DNA from: an uncultured Ignisphaera sp.
GTDB taxonomy: Archaea > Thermoproteota > Thermoprotei_A > Sulfolobales > Ignisphaeraceae
Length of the DNA: 64,000 nucleotides
Assembly: GCA_938074605.1 (NCBI GenBank)
Contig: CALJEI010000002.1
Location: 124,001 to 188,000, forward strand
Direction of reading: 5' to 3'
Below, one piece after another: positions 55,373 to 64,000 of the stretch. The notes under the pieces are model-generated. The model did no database searches and was not told the origin of the DNA. It saw only the letters and a program-made list of their open reading frames with translations. Positions within the stretch are counted from its first letter, which is position 1; every line of letters begins with the position of its first letter. Position numbers and translations under genes: made by a program.

Positions 55373-56635
55373 TTGAAGCCTTTAGTCTTAATACCATTTG
55401 CTTCAGAGGTGCATGGAAGAGAGTACTATGCTGGTGTACTTGATGTATTTAAATCATATTTTAAAAAGTATGGTATAGAATTCCACAGCAACATAGTGAC
55501 ACAATATGATGAGGTAAAGGATATCTCAAAGAAGTACAGCAACTTTATTCCAATGGCACTTATACTTACAGGTGGCACAAGCAGATTAGTGTATGAATTT
55601 ATAGTAGAATCGCAGACAGATAAAGTATTTATAATTTCCCATAGTGAGCATAATAGCCTTGCGTCAGCTATTTCAGCTAGAAGTAAACTAGAATATGAAG
55701 GTGTATCTGTAGGTATCTACTACTGTACCAATCCCTATAGTAGAGAGTGTGAGTTTGTAGTTGATAAAGCCATGAGTATAGCGAGAACTGTAGCTAGCAT
55801 AATAGGTGCTAATATAGGGGTGGTAGCTGATAGAGGACGAGAGGAGATGGATGAAATATTTGAGTCTAAATTTAGCGCTACGGTAAATCTAATCCCATTT
55901 ACTGAAGTTGAGAAAGAGGCTGAAGAAGTTAGGAGTGATATTGTAGACAATGTGGTTAGTGAGGTTAGGAGTAGAATAGGGCTTAGCAGTATAGATGATA
56001 GCTTAAGGGAAATAACCAAATTGTATATCACATTAAAAAATATTGTAAGAAAGAAAAAACTTGATGCAATTACAATCGACTGTTTTCCATATATACTAAA
56101 GTATGGTATAACACCCTGTATACCACTAGCACTACTAAACTCTGAAGGTATTGTAGCTGGATGTGAAGCTGATCTCACTGCTCTTTTAGGCTTAATGATA
56201 GCTAAATGTATAACTGAAAGAAGTGGTTGGATCGCAAATTCAGTACTCTTTAATTCAAGGCGTGCAGTATTTGCCCACTGTACAGTTGCACTCGATATTG
56301 TGGACACACCATCCATAGTATCACACTTTGAAACAGGCAAACCCTATGCAGTTACTGGAAAGATGCTTACAAATACTGCAACACTGCTATCCATAGACCG
56401 AGAGTTTAGTATAGCAGCAATTGCAAGAGGTAGAATAATAAGGTCTGGCCCACTTGGATATACTGCTTGCCGAAATCAAGTTGTGATAGAACTCGATCAT
56501 AGTACAGAGGAAATTCCACGGTACGCACCGTCAAATCACCATGTAATTATGATGGGAGACTACACATCTAGCCTTATAGATGTAGGCTACATGCTTGGTA
56601 TAGATGTAGTTGAATATAGAGAGTTAATAAGGTGA
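55373..56635 (+). CDS. L-fucose isomerase-like sugar isomerase family protein
   Basis: 420 residues from a TTG start. The N-terminal part (LILTGGTSRLVYEFI, FIISHSEHNSLASAISARSK) and C-terminal part (GIVAGCEADLTALLGLMI, AHCTVALDI, GPLGYTACRNQVVIE) resemble the FucI/AraA superfamily, in which E and D residues bind Mn2+. The true substrate is unknown; members include fucose/arabinose isomerases and uncharacterised archaeal proteins. Co-transcribed with a flavoprotein gene 6 nt downstream. Confidence 0.7.
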   Translation: MKPLVLIPFASEVHGREYYAGVLDVFKSYFKKYGIEFHSNIVTQYDEVKDISKKYSNFIPMALILTGGTSRLVYEFIVESQTDKVFIISHSEHNSLASAISARSKLEYEGVSVGIYYCTNPYSRECEFVVDKAMSIARTVASIIGANIGVVADRGREEMDEIFESKFSATVNLIPFTEVEKEAEEVRSDIVDNVVSEVRSRIGLSSIDDSLREITKLYITLKNIVRKKKLDAITIDCFPYILKYGITPCIPLALLNSEGIVAGCEADLTALLGLMIAKCITERSGWIANSVLFNSRRAVFAHCTVALDIVDTPSIVSHFETGKPYAVTGKMLTNTATLLSIDREFSIAAIARGRIIRSGPLGYTACRNQVVIELDHSTEEIPRYAPSNHHVIMMGDYTSSLIDVGYMLGIDVVEYRELIR

Positions 56636-56641
56636 AGGTAG

Positions 56642-57208
56642 ATGGGCTTAGATGAAATAAAGCCTAAGAAATTCTATTACCTCCTTCATCCACGTCCAGT
56701 AGTAGTTATAGTTACAAAATGCGCTAATGGAAAGATTAATGCAATGTCTGCATCATGGATTACACCAATATCTGAAGATCCTCCAACTATTGCAGTAGCT
56801 ATTGATAGAGCATCATTTACACATGAATGTCTTGAATACAGTGGCGAAGCAACAATAAATATACCGTCATCTAGCCACATAAACCTTGTATATGAAATTG
56901 GCACTACATCTGGCAGAGAGATTGATAAGATTAGTAAATTCAGAATAGAGTTGACTACAAGTAAAAGAATTACAACACCACGATGGTCTGAAGCACTGGG
57001 ATGGCTTGAGGTAAAGGTGGATAGGTATATTGATGTAGGTGAGGTACGACTCTATATATTTAATGTAATAGAATATTATATGCGAAAAGATGTAGCCAGT
57101 GAGTGGGGATGGGACACACGTAGAGCTAGCATACTACATCATGGTGTTGGCAGAGGCTTTTACACCATAGGAAAACTGCTACTTGCAGGAGGCTCAATCC
57201 CTACATAG
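56642..57208 (+). CDS. Flavin reductase-like FMN-binding split-barrel protein
   Basis: 188 residues. LLHPRPVVVIVTKCANGKINAMSAS, PPTIAVAI and EATINIPS are typical of the flavin-reductase-like (PF01613) domain. These bind FMN and may reduce flavin, ferric iron or serve as redox partners. The short spacing to the isomerase gene implies one operon; the functional link is unclear. Confidence 0.82.
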   Translation: MGLDEIKPKKFYYLLHPRPVVVIVTKCANGKINAMSASWITPISEDPPTIAVAIDRASFTHECLEYSGEATINIPSSSHINLVYEIGTTSGREIDKISKFRIELTTSKRITTPRWSEALGWLEVKVDRYIDVGEVRLYIFNVIEYYMRKDVASEWGWDTRRASILHHGVGRGFYTIGKLLLAGGSIPT

Positions 57209-57402
57209 AATTTATATTGGGCTATTTTCTTTTTGATGTTTCTAGGGAAGATTATAAGCTTGCAAATTTTTAGGTTTCTATTTAAATTCTATGGCCATAG
57301 CTACCCTTAGGAAAGAATCCTTACCTCTTCTCTACTAAAATGATCTATTGAAGAACTTGGAGTAAAAACAAAATTGTTAGAATCTATAAATTGATTTATA
57401 TA

Positions 57403-58389
57403 CTACATTTCCTTCTTTAGTAGCTGTCTTACGGTTTTCCTTACAGCTGTATAGGAGTTCATTGAAGGTTTCCATCCTTTTGACTTTAGCTTGCTTATAT
57501 CAAGTAGCATGAATTTTACATCCCCTAGCCATCCCCTGCCATCTGTGGTAGCCAATCTAAATATGTAGTTGACGTTACTGAGTCCCATCTCCTCAACAAC
57601 AATATTGGCTATTTCTCTTACTGTAATCCAATCATCATTTCCAACATTATATATATCGTAGTCTATAGCTGTTGGCAAAACCTTTAGCGCTAGAAATAGC
57701 GTTGCATTTACAGCATCATAGACGTGGAGATAGCTCTTCTTTTGAGTCCCATCTCCCAAAATCTCTAGCTCCCTTGGATTCTGCTTCAACTTATTTATAA
57801 AATCCACTATAACTCCATGGGTACTACGAGGTCCAATTATATTGGCGTATCTTATAATGAGGGATTTTATGCCATATAGTTTAGAGTAGGTTATACAGAG
57901 GTATTCTGCTGCAAGCTTTACTGCACCATATATTGATATGGGTTCTAAAGGCTGATAGTTTTCAGGTGTTGGTATTATTTTCGCATCACCATATACTGTT
58001 GAGCTACTGGCAAACACTAGAGCCTTTGCACCACCCCTTCTACACGCCTCAAGAATATTGAATGTAGTTACTAGATTTTCGTTAAAGTGAATATATGGAT
58101 TTACTACAGAGACTCTTACTTCTGGGTTTGCAGCCATATGTATAACCATATCCGCATTCTTGATGTGTTCTAACCACTGCTCATCAACATACTTTAGATC
58201 GGCTTTTACAAATGTAAGGTATTTTTTATTTATATGCACTGCTATATTATCTATACTTCCAGAGCTAAGATTATCTATAACAATAACCTCCTTCGCCAAT
58301 CTATTCTCTACTAAATAGTCTAGTATGTGGCTACCTATAAACCCAGCTCCACCAGTAATAACAACCCTATTTAGATATTGGATCGTCAT
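57403..58389 (-). CDS. NAD-dependent sugar-nucleotide epimerase (GalE-like)
   Basis: 328 residues, an extended short-chain dehydrogenase. TGGAGFIGSHILDYLVE binds NAD, MVIHMAANP and SSSTVYGDAK follow, and SIYGAVKLAAEY holds the catalytic Y-x3-K. Most likely UDP-glucose 4-epimerase or a related UDP-sugar epimerase feeding N-glycan or exopolysaccharide synthesis. No glycosyltransferase genes are adjacent. Confidence 0.85.
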   Translation of the reverse strand: MTIQYLNRVVITGGAGFIGSHILDYLVENRLAKEVIVIDNLSSGSIDNIAVHINKKYLTFVKADLKYVDEQWLEHIKNADMVIHMAANPEVRVSVVNPYIHFNENLVTTFNILEACRRGGAKALVFASSSTVYGDAKIIPTPENYQPLEPISIYGAVKLAAEYLCITYSKLYGIKSLIIRYANIIGPRSTHGVIVDFINKLKQNPRELEILGDGTQKKSYLHVYDAVNATLFLALKVLPTAIDYDIYNVGNDDWITVREIANIVVEEMGLSNVNYIFRLATTDGRGWLGDVKFMLLDISKLKSKGWKPSMNSYTAVRKTVRQLLKKEM

Positions 58390-58496
58390 TTCGTGATCCC
58401 CTCATCATAAATATTCAGTATGGCTAGATTAAATCACCACATTAACAGTATATTGTGTACCCTTTATAAATATTTTAATATTGCTGATAGCTAACG

Positions 58497-59411
58497 TTAA
58501 ACTAATAGTATATGTGATTCTATATTGGAGAACCAGCTACTGCTATCGTGTGGCACCTTTAGTGCAGCTGCAAACTCATTACCGTAGTAGCCCTTCATAG
58601 AAAAGAGTGTTATAACTAACCCCCTATGATTTATCTTAAAGCCATTGCACGGCTCATGCCCTCGAATCATTACTTTCACACCTAGCCTCTCTATAATTCT
58701 CTCTGAAATTCGCCAGCCCCACACCTTACCCGCCCCTCTATACACATTATAAGCAATCCCCTCAATATCCTCAGTGGGGTCACTCCATAGTATATCCTCG
58801 AAATCCTCCCTATATCTAACATTTAGTATGTCATCAGGCTCTGTATAACGTTCAATCCTCGAAAGTGGTGGACCTCCATGAAAGGCTAAAATACTTCCAG
58901 GTATATATAGGAGTAGAGGTATTGCTTCAAACATTTCTAAAAAACTGTAGTAAAGCTCCATCCCACTATGGACACTAAATCTCTCCACCAGTTCCTGTGG
59001 AAAGTCATGTGGATAGGGTTCTAAACCCCTAATAGGCTCGTGATTGCCCCTCAGTAGTAGTATGCTATTTCTCCACTCACATTTCAATATAGATAGAAAT
59101 ACTAGTGTTAATAATTGATGTGGTCCCCTATCTATGTAGTCACCTAGAAATACCATCTTTAGTGAACTTCCATTTAACTGTTCTACTACATTAAGTTTTG
59201 TCATAAGCTCTATGAGTGTATATATATCACCATGAATATCTCCAAAGAATATCATTGGGGTAGAGATATGTTCCTTCACTAAATGTTTTCTACCCCGGGT
59301 AGCAAACTCAAATTCAAGTTCATGTTTAGTATCGTTAATTAACATCTGAAGTTTATAGAAATCCTTTGCTACATCCTTAGCTTTGCGCATTAAATCCTCT
59401 ATACTTTTCAT
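58497..59411 (-). CDS. PPP-family serine/threonine protein phosphatase
   Basis: 304 residues. FFGDIHGD, FLGDYIDRGPHQ, LLRGNHEP and IRGHEP are the GDxHG, GDxxDRG, GNHE and late histidine motifs of the binuclear metal site, in PP1/PP2A-like order. An N-terminal helical segment of about 45 residues precedes them. Acts on phosphorylated proteins in the cytoplasm. Divergent from the DUF711 gene. Confidence 0.92.
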   Translation of the reverse strand: MKSIEDLMRKAKDVAKDFYKLQMLINDTKHELEFEFATRGRKHLVKEHISTPMIFFGDIHGDIYTLIELMTKLNVVEQLNGSSLKMVFLGDYIDRGPHQLLTLVFLSILKCEWRNSILLLRGNHEPIRGLEPYPHDFPQELVERFSVHSGMELYYSFLEMFEAIPLLLYIPGSILAFHGGPPLSRIERYTEPDDILNVRYREDFEDILWSDPTEDIEGIAYNVYRGAGKVWGWRISERIIERLGVKVMIRGHEPCNGFKINHRGLVITLFSMKGYYGNEFAAALKVPHDSSSWFSNIESHILLV

Positions 59412-59495
59412 TATAGATACCTAGCATAGATATAGCTATTGCTTTTTATAGTACAGAATATCTTAAATACTAATATGATAGTAATAATAGTCTAT

Positions 59496-59511
59496 ACACC
59501 TAATGAGGTGT
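59496..59511 (+). promoter_or_regulatory. Short hairpin containing the ribosome binding site of the DUF711 gene
   Basis: ACACCT (59496-59501) and AGGTGT (59506-59511) flank an AATG loop; AGGTG is the likely ribosome binding site 11 nt before the ATG at 59522. The same ACACCT...AGGTGT pairing occurs upstream of the sugar isomerase gene. Confidence 0.35.
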
Positions 59512-59521
59512 CTTATAGCTA

Positions 59522-60601
59522 ATGGCATTAATTAGGGCTTTTGCCCTCCACATACCGGTCACTGAGCCGAAACCCAATAAAATTATAGAGATGTCAATTA
59601 GGCTACTAGATGGTGCTACAAGATGTTGTAAAGCTGTCGGATGTTCTCCCTGGACTTGGAGGATAGTATTTCCCCCTCTACCAGATGATATTGAGTATCA
59701 GGATGTTAAGAGGATAGCAATGGAGATTTATAGCAGTTTTAGCAACATAGATGTGTTAATGGCAATACCATTTAAGATAGACAGCCCCCATATAGATAAA
59801 ATTGTTAATTTAATTTATGAAAATAGCTACATCTATAGCAGTACCGTTTGTAACAATGAAACTTGTGTACAGAAAATTGCTAGTAGCATCTACAGTAAAT
59901 TTAAGGATATAGGCATAGATGTCTACACAAACTTTGCAGTAGCCTTTGGATCATGGGTAGAGTCACCATACTTTCCAGCAACAGCCAATACAAGTAATAA
60001 TGTGGGCTTTAGTTGCTCCCTAAGATATGTAGATCTAGTTAAGAAAAGTTTAGTAGATGGAAATGAAAATGATGTTTCTAAGTTTATCATTAGTATTGAC
60101 AGCCTTCTCAAATCTATATCTAGCTGTATGATGGTTCCATATCTCGGCATCGATGCCTCCCTCTCACCATGGCTTAATGAAAGTGTAGCTGAAATTGTTG
60201 AAATATTGATTGGTGATAGATTGGGGTCTCTAGGTAGCTTCAATGCTATATACATATTAAATAGATATATAAGGGAATTGATAGATAAACTCAAGATAAA
60301 ATCTATAGGATACAATGAAGTTATGTTGTCTGTTGCTGAAGATCTACTACTAAATGAATACGTTAGTGACGGTAGAATAAGACTGAAAGATCTAATGAGC
60401 TTCTCCCTCTTCTGTGTACCTGGTGTTGATATGATAGCAATGCCACACCAAGTTGACTATAGAAGATTTTTACTAGACATGCTAACAATCTATAGAGTAA
60501 AGAAAATCAGTACTGCATTAAGAGTAATTCCAACTGAGTTAGAGAGTGGAACAAAGATTATTTTGCGACGTTTTGGAGAAACATATGTTATTCACATATA
60601 G
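59522..60601 (+). CDS. DUF711-family protein
   Basis: 359 residues. AVAFGSWVESPYFPATAN and the late FCVPGVDMIAMP (about residue 300) are consistent with DUF711/UPF0210, whose members look distantly like glycyl-radical or amino-acid-binding proteins but have no assigned reaction. TRCCKAVGCSPWTWR is an unusual cysteine-rich patch near the N-terminus. It precedes NurA by 14 nt, so the two are probably co-transcribed. I cannot assign a function. Confidence 0.62.
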   Translation: MALIRAFALHIPVTEPKPNKIIEMSIRLLDGATRCCKAVGCSPWTWRIVFPPLPDDIEYQDVKRIAMEIYSSFSNIDVLMAIPFKIDSPHIDKIVNLIYENSYIYSSTVCNNETCVQKIASSIYSKFKDIGIDVYTNFAVAFGSWVESPYFPATANTSNNVGFSCSLRYVDLVKKSLVDGNENDVSKFIISIDSLLKSISSCMMVPYLGIDASLSPWLNESVAEIVEILIGDRLGSLGSFNAIYILNRYIRELIDKLKIKSIGYNEVMLSVAEDLLLNEYVSDGRIRLKDLMSFSLFCVPGVDMIAMPHQVDYRRFLLDMLTIYRVKKISTALRVIPTELESGTKIILRRFGETYVIHI

Positions 60602-60615
60602 TGAGGTGACTAATA

Positions 60616-61653
60616 GTGGTAGCTACACTATTTCCAGAACTGGAGGGTATTATATTTAGATTACTAGAGATGATAAGCCATAAGATTAAAAGTGAAAGAA
60701 CCAACATTATAGAGATATTAAAGAACATAGAATGGAGTACTAAATTTAGAGATGATATTGATAGATGTACAGCTATAGGTGTAGACTCTAGTTTTACTGT
60801 AGTAGAGTCTAGAATAGGTATGATATATGTTATTCAAGGTGTGGCTATAAGGCAGTCATTTAATAGATCAACAATAAAAATTGAAGAAGATAGCAGATTC
60901 TACGACATAGGTCTAATTTCCGTCAAACCCAGCTATTCAAATAGAGTTATTAGAAGATCTGTCTACAAAAGAGCACTTTCTGTGTATGCATACCTACTTG
61001 AGCTGCAGTCAGCATATAACCTATTAGCAGGTAGTTCTGCTGATATAGTGTTATTAGATGGTTCACTGTTATCATTTTTAATTCAGAAAGAATTTAAAAA
61101 TCTCAATATAACTATAAATAGTGTTGGCCACGCTAAGGATATTGAAATCAAGTATATTTTAGAGAGAAAAATGGAATTAATAAAAGAGTTAGACAAGACT
61201 ACCCATACAGTCTTTATAGCTAAATCAAGTGGTGCAAGCTTTTACATAAATAATGGTATATATCCTGATATCTATATATTTGAGTTGGCTAAGCTATTTA
61301 GAGTAGAGCCATACTATAAAGCTGGATACTCTATACCTATGGTTATAGAAATCGATAAAACTTTGAGAAGATTTCTTGGAATTGATGAAAGTTGTGAAAT
61401 TACATTCATTACCGTAGCATATTCAAGATTTATAGACAATGCTCCAATCTTTCAGCTTACGTTTCCCAATAAAGTAGAGGCTGATACTGTAGGTAGCATA
61501 TTTTCATACATTAAAACTCTGTCACCATCTGGATATCCAATGCCTCTAGAATATCCACATAGAATTAGTAAACTAGCTAGAGGTACCATAATAGATGTCT
61601 TTATGAAGCTTGGCATTCCAGTAATAAGTGGTCGAGAACTTATAGAGCTATAG
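60616..61653 (+). CDS. nurA: NurA-domain 5'-3' nuclease
   Basis: 345 residues. GVDSSFTVVES (first metal aspartate, about 57), GMIYVIQGVAIR and VLLDGSLLS (second aspartate, about 146) are the NurA core. NurA resects DNA ends with the HerA translocase and Mre11-Rad50 in archaea; none of these partners is encoded nearby, so this copy is separate from the usual operon. Start codon GTG at 60616. Confidence 0.85.
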   Translation: MVATLFPELEGIIFRLLEMISHKIKSERTNIIEILKNIEWSTKFRDDIDRCTAIGVDSSFTVVESRIGMIYVIQGVAIRQSFNRSTIKIEEDSRFYDIGLISVKPSYSNRVIRRSVYKRALSVYAYLLELQSAYNLLAGSSADIVLLDGSLLSFLIQKEFKNLNITINSVGHAKDIEIKYILERKMELIKELDKTTHTVFIAKSSGASFYINNGIYPDIYIFELAKLFRVEPYYKAGYSIPMVIEIDKTLRRFLGIDESCEITFITVAYSRFIDNAPIFQLTFPNKVEADTVGSIFSYIKTLSPSGYPMPLEYPHRISKLARGTIIDVFMKLGIPVISGRELIEL

Positions 61654-61662
61654 GTAATGTGA

Positions 61663-62136
61663 CTAACTCTGAACACACTTAATATTGCTCAGTAAACCAT
61701 CAACATACTCTCTAAAGTATCTGGCAGGCACATATCCTAGAATTCCATCAGCTACTTTACCATCAATTAAAACTATTGTTGTAGGAGTAGAATATACATT
61801 GAACATCATAGCTATCTCAGGAATATAATCTGCATTAACCTCAATAAATGCAGCTCTACTACTATATTGTTCTGCAATGCTATAAAAGATGGGCTTAAAC
61901 AGTCTGCAGTATGGACAGTAATTCGTTGTTATTAGTACAAAGGCAACTCTACAGCTTTCTAACACAGCCATAAACTCCTTATATGATTTAACATACACTA
62001 CACCATTCAGTGGAATACTACAACAAATATTTCTCTGCAGATTAGCCCCCCTACTATATTCATAAGCTATCCTATCAAGTATCTCAGAGATATCTGAGTT
62101 ACTTCTAGCATCTTCATATCTACTATTAATCACCAA
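61663..62136 (-). CDS. Thioredoxin-like protein
   Basis: 157 residues. An N-terminal helical extension of about 55 residues precedes a thioredoxin fold with TTNYCPYCRLFKP (CPYC redox pair), FIEVNADYIPEIAMMF and the cis-proline YSTPTTIVLIDG. No signal peptide, so cytoplasmic. Convergent with nurA. The CPYC site is glutaredoxin-like. Confidence 0.82.
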   Translation of the reverse strand: MVINSRYEDARSNSDISEILDRIAYEYSRGANLQRNICCSIPLNGVVYVKSYKEFMAVLESCRVAFVLITTNYCPYCRLFKPIFYSIAEQYSSRAAFIEVNADYIPEIAMMFNVYSTPTTIVLIDGKVADGILGYVPARYFREYVDGLLSNIKCVQS

Positions 62137-62792
62137 AGCACACCAAACTAATATAGCTGTCAGCCTAAATAAAAAGCTAACTACTGTAACACTATCATAA
62201 TACTTAGTGATACAATACTCCCTAACTTCTCACTTAAAGTCTTTCTACCTCTTTTTAAGAATACTTCACGAATTTAGTAAACTAAAGCTGTACTCCCCCC
62301 TTGAATGATCTAGTTCTATATTGAAGATAATTTAGCCAAAGGGTTAGAGCTTTATACTTTTGATGTTGTTTAATAATGATGCTCAACTTCATTAACTTCA
62401 GAACTCCTTGTACTAAAGCTCTTACCATTAGTATTCGTACATTTAAAGCAGTCTAAGGCTCCATTGAAACGCTTTCTTCAATTCATATCTGTAGCAAAGC
62501 CCTCACCCTAATATATCTCAAGCTCTCAATAATAGGCTCTCTTACAACCAATATTTAATCAACTCCTATAAACCAATACAAAACAGCCTTACGAGATTAT
62601 AGTATATCTGTAAAGAACATATAGTCACAACAATGCCTTATACACACTTAAGAATGGTTCCTGTAGCCATCAAATGCAGTAAAGGGATAGAAACTCTATA
62701 AAACTTCAACTTACTTAGGGAGGCAATTTTTTGTTGTAAGCATTATAAGCTTATTTAAGATTTAACTAAAGTGTATAGCAGGGTCTTAATCA
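62137..62792. other. Long intergenic region without identifiable genes
   Basis: About 650 nt, AT-rich, many stops in all frames. I found no C/D box RNA, tRNA or repeat. A box-A-like CTTATTTAAG (about 62750-62759) precedes the next gene by about 33 nt. Confidence 0.4.
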
Positions 62793-63572
62793 GTGGGATT
62801 AAAAAGACCTGAGGGCTTTATTGAAAGACTAGATACTCTTTCCTCTATCATAGCTTCCTTTGGTACACATCTAAGCTACATTGATATAACTTCACTGGCA
62901 AGTAGATATTATATCTCTATACATGATGTTATAATCCCAATAGCTATAGAAGATGAAAAAAGCCTTATCTCTAAGGCTTTTTTTGAACCTACTTTTAATA
63001 TATACCTGCACGAAAATAAGGTATACGCTATTTTAAAGAATACAAAGGATTTCTATCCACAGAATAGTAGCCAATGGAGCAAAATATCTGCAGTTGATTT
63101 AACGCAAAATGAAGATTTTCTAGCTATAGCTGCTGCCTCTATTGCTGAAAAAATACATATCTCACCATCTGAGAAAAGTATAGTAAAGATACTTCCAAGT
63201 AATTTAAAAATATATGTAGATACAGCATATAGTATTATTAGGAAGATTGGAGATGTAGATGTAACATCATTTCTAGAAAGACAAAAAATACCTTTAGCTA
63301 AAAAGCCTCTTGAAATAATTCTATGGCTAAGAAAGTCTGCTGCTGACACCATTAATGAGATAGCCTACCTCAAAGGTGTTAGTATAAGGTCTGTTAAGGT
63401 GGTCTTTACAGATTATGAAGTAGAGGTGAAGATATATAGAAGTGGTGAAGTATCATTTGAATTGCTAAAGCTTTTAGAGAAGATAATTACAGCAGCTACT
63501 CTGTCATCTATATATAAAAATATTGAAAGGGTATCAAGAATATTATTCACAGCAACCAATATTATTGGCTAG
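62793..63572 (+). CDS. Hypothetical protein, unknown family
   Basis: 259 residues from GTG 62793. No motif recognised. The middle is mixed alpha/beta (FNIYLHENKVYAILKNT, LKIYVDTAYSIIRKIG), and the C-terminal part RSVKVVFTDYEVEVKIYRSG then LLKLLEKIITAATL looks like a beta sheet plus helix pair. It converges with, and overlaps by 4 nt, the JAMM protease gene. Confidence 0.55.
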   Translation: MGLKRPEGFIERLDTLSSIIASFGTHLSYIDITSLASRYYISIHDVIIPIAIEDEKSLISKAFFEPTFNIYLHENKVYAILKNTKDFYPQNSSQWSKISAVDLTQNEDFLAIAAASIAEKIHISPSEKSIVKILPSNLKIYVDTAYSIIRKIGDVDVTSFLERQKIPLAKKPLEIILWLRKSAADTINEIAYLKGVSIRSVKVVFTDYEVEVKIYRSGEVSFELLKLLEKIITAATLSSIYKNIERVSRILFTATNIIG

Positions 63573-63991
63573 CACGATTCTACAATAAAAGTTTCAATAG
63601 CCGTAGGTTCACCATCAGAACCTAAAATCCATGCTCTATATACATCCCTACTATTTAGAATTAGCCATGGTATACCCCATATCAGCATATTGGATATATC
63701 TTTAGCACTAGGTTCTACACCACCATCTACATGAGAGTGAATTATAGTAACTATATCTTCATTTGTTTTAGTGATAATTTTATATATGTTATGAAAACAT
63801 AGAGGATCTGCTAAAAATTCATGTTGAGGATCTCTTGCAATATTTTTGCACAACTCAACATGCCTAACCTGTACATAATCTTTATTGATTATCCCTATTC
63901 CTATTCCTACAATCTCAGTCAATCTATTTTGCTCTAGATAACTCAATACTTTCATTAATTGTGAATTACATATAAGTAATTTCTTAAACAC
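63569..63991 (-). CDS. JAMM/MPN+ metalloprotease (JAB1-like)
   Basis: 140 residues. RLTEIVGIGIG carries the catalytic glutamate region and IIHSHVDGGVEPSAKDISNM is the H-x-H...S-x-x-D zinc motif, intact. Archaeal relatives cleave ubiquitin-like SAMP proteins from targets. The start is near the window edge (GTG 63991) and could lie further upstream. A second, more degenerate JAMM-like protein is at 16169. Confidence 0.82.
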   Translation of the reverse strand: MFKKLLICNSQLMKVLSYLEQNRLTEIVGIGIGIINKDYVQVRHVELCKNIARDPQHEFLADPLCFHNIYKIITKTNEDIVTIIHSHVDGGVEPSAKDISNMLIWGIPWLILNSRDVYRAWILGSDGEPTAIETFIVESC

Positions 63992-64000
63992 TTTGTAAAA

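Overview
The window is AT-rich DNA that reads as a hyperthermophilic crenarchaeon. The evidence is ribosomal protein L38e, archaeal NAC, a DTD2-type D-aminoacyl-tRNA deacylase, an aCPSF2-like beta-CASP nuclease, NurA, archaemetzincin, TATA-box (box A) promoters, GGTG-type ribosome binding sites about 7 nt before starts, and several C/D box sRNAs. Ignisphaera or a relative is my guess from gene content and base composition; I could not test it.

Layout. 1-6.9 kb (minus strand): a carbon-entry and glutamate/aspartate-family cluster, with archaeal PEP carboxylase (cut by the window edge), threonine synthase, an isocitrate-dehydrogenase-like enzyme, a two-subunit LeuCD-type hydro-lyase and a homologue of Re-citrate synthase. 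7.1-9.9 kb (plus): serA, a class V aminotransferase (probable serC) and a DUF89 phosphatase in an overlapping operon. 9.9-15.3 kb: a dipeptide/oligosaccharide-type ABC importer without its ATPases, then PGI/PMI. 15.4-25.4 kb: informational and housekeeping genes (L38e, HD phosphohydrolase, DTD2, beta-CASP nuclease, NAC, SpoIIM-like protein, SAM hydrolase, archaemetzincin) mixed with at least four C/D box sRNA candidates and two GC-rich structured RNAs. 25.6-28.5 kb: a complete polar amino-acid ABC transporter. 28.6-37.7 kb: branched-chain amino-acid genes (ilvD, cimA, ilvC, ilvN, ilvB, leuA, leuB). 37.7-44.1 kb: a compact nine-gene his operon. 44.5-53.4 kb: a bacterial-looking methionyl-tRNA synthetase, a MobB/Fe-S fusion, a TatD-like hydrolase, RNase HI, an M20 carboxypeptidase and a cysteine pair (O-phosphoserine sulfhydrylase plus SerK). 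53.7-64 kb: tRNA-Arg(CCU), endonuclease IV, a decayed thioredoxin-like pseudogene, a fucose-isomerase-like protein with a flavoprotein, a sugar-nucleotide epimerase, a PPP phosphatase, DUF711, NurA, a thioredoxin-like protein and a JAMM protease.

How the genes fit together. The window is mainly amino-acid biosynthesis. PEP carboxylase would supply oxaloacetate. Re-citrate synthase, the LeuCD-type aconitase and the S-x-N dehydrogenase could convert it to 2-oxoglutarate using only leucine-pathway-like folds. SerA/SerC give O-phosphoserine, which the O-phosphoserine sulfhydrylase can use for cysteine; SerK can regenerate it from serine; the DUF89 protein is a candidate phosphatase for this route. 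CimA, IlvBNCD and LeuAB cover Ile/Val/Leu. The only LeuCD set in the window is the one in the citrate cluster, so it may be shared.

Features most worth a second look: (i) the Re-citrate synthase cluster; (ii) a C/D box sRNA whose two guides are colinear antisense to one tRNA; (iii) two unidentified GC-rich RNAs; (iv) five genes whose conserved N-terminus lies upstream of any ATG/GTG/TTG, two of them with a CTG placed correctly behind a ribosome binding site.
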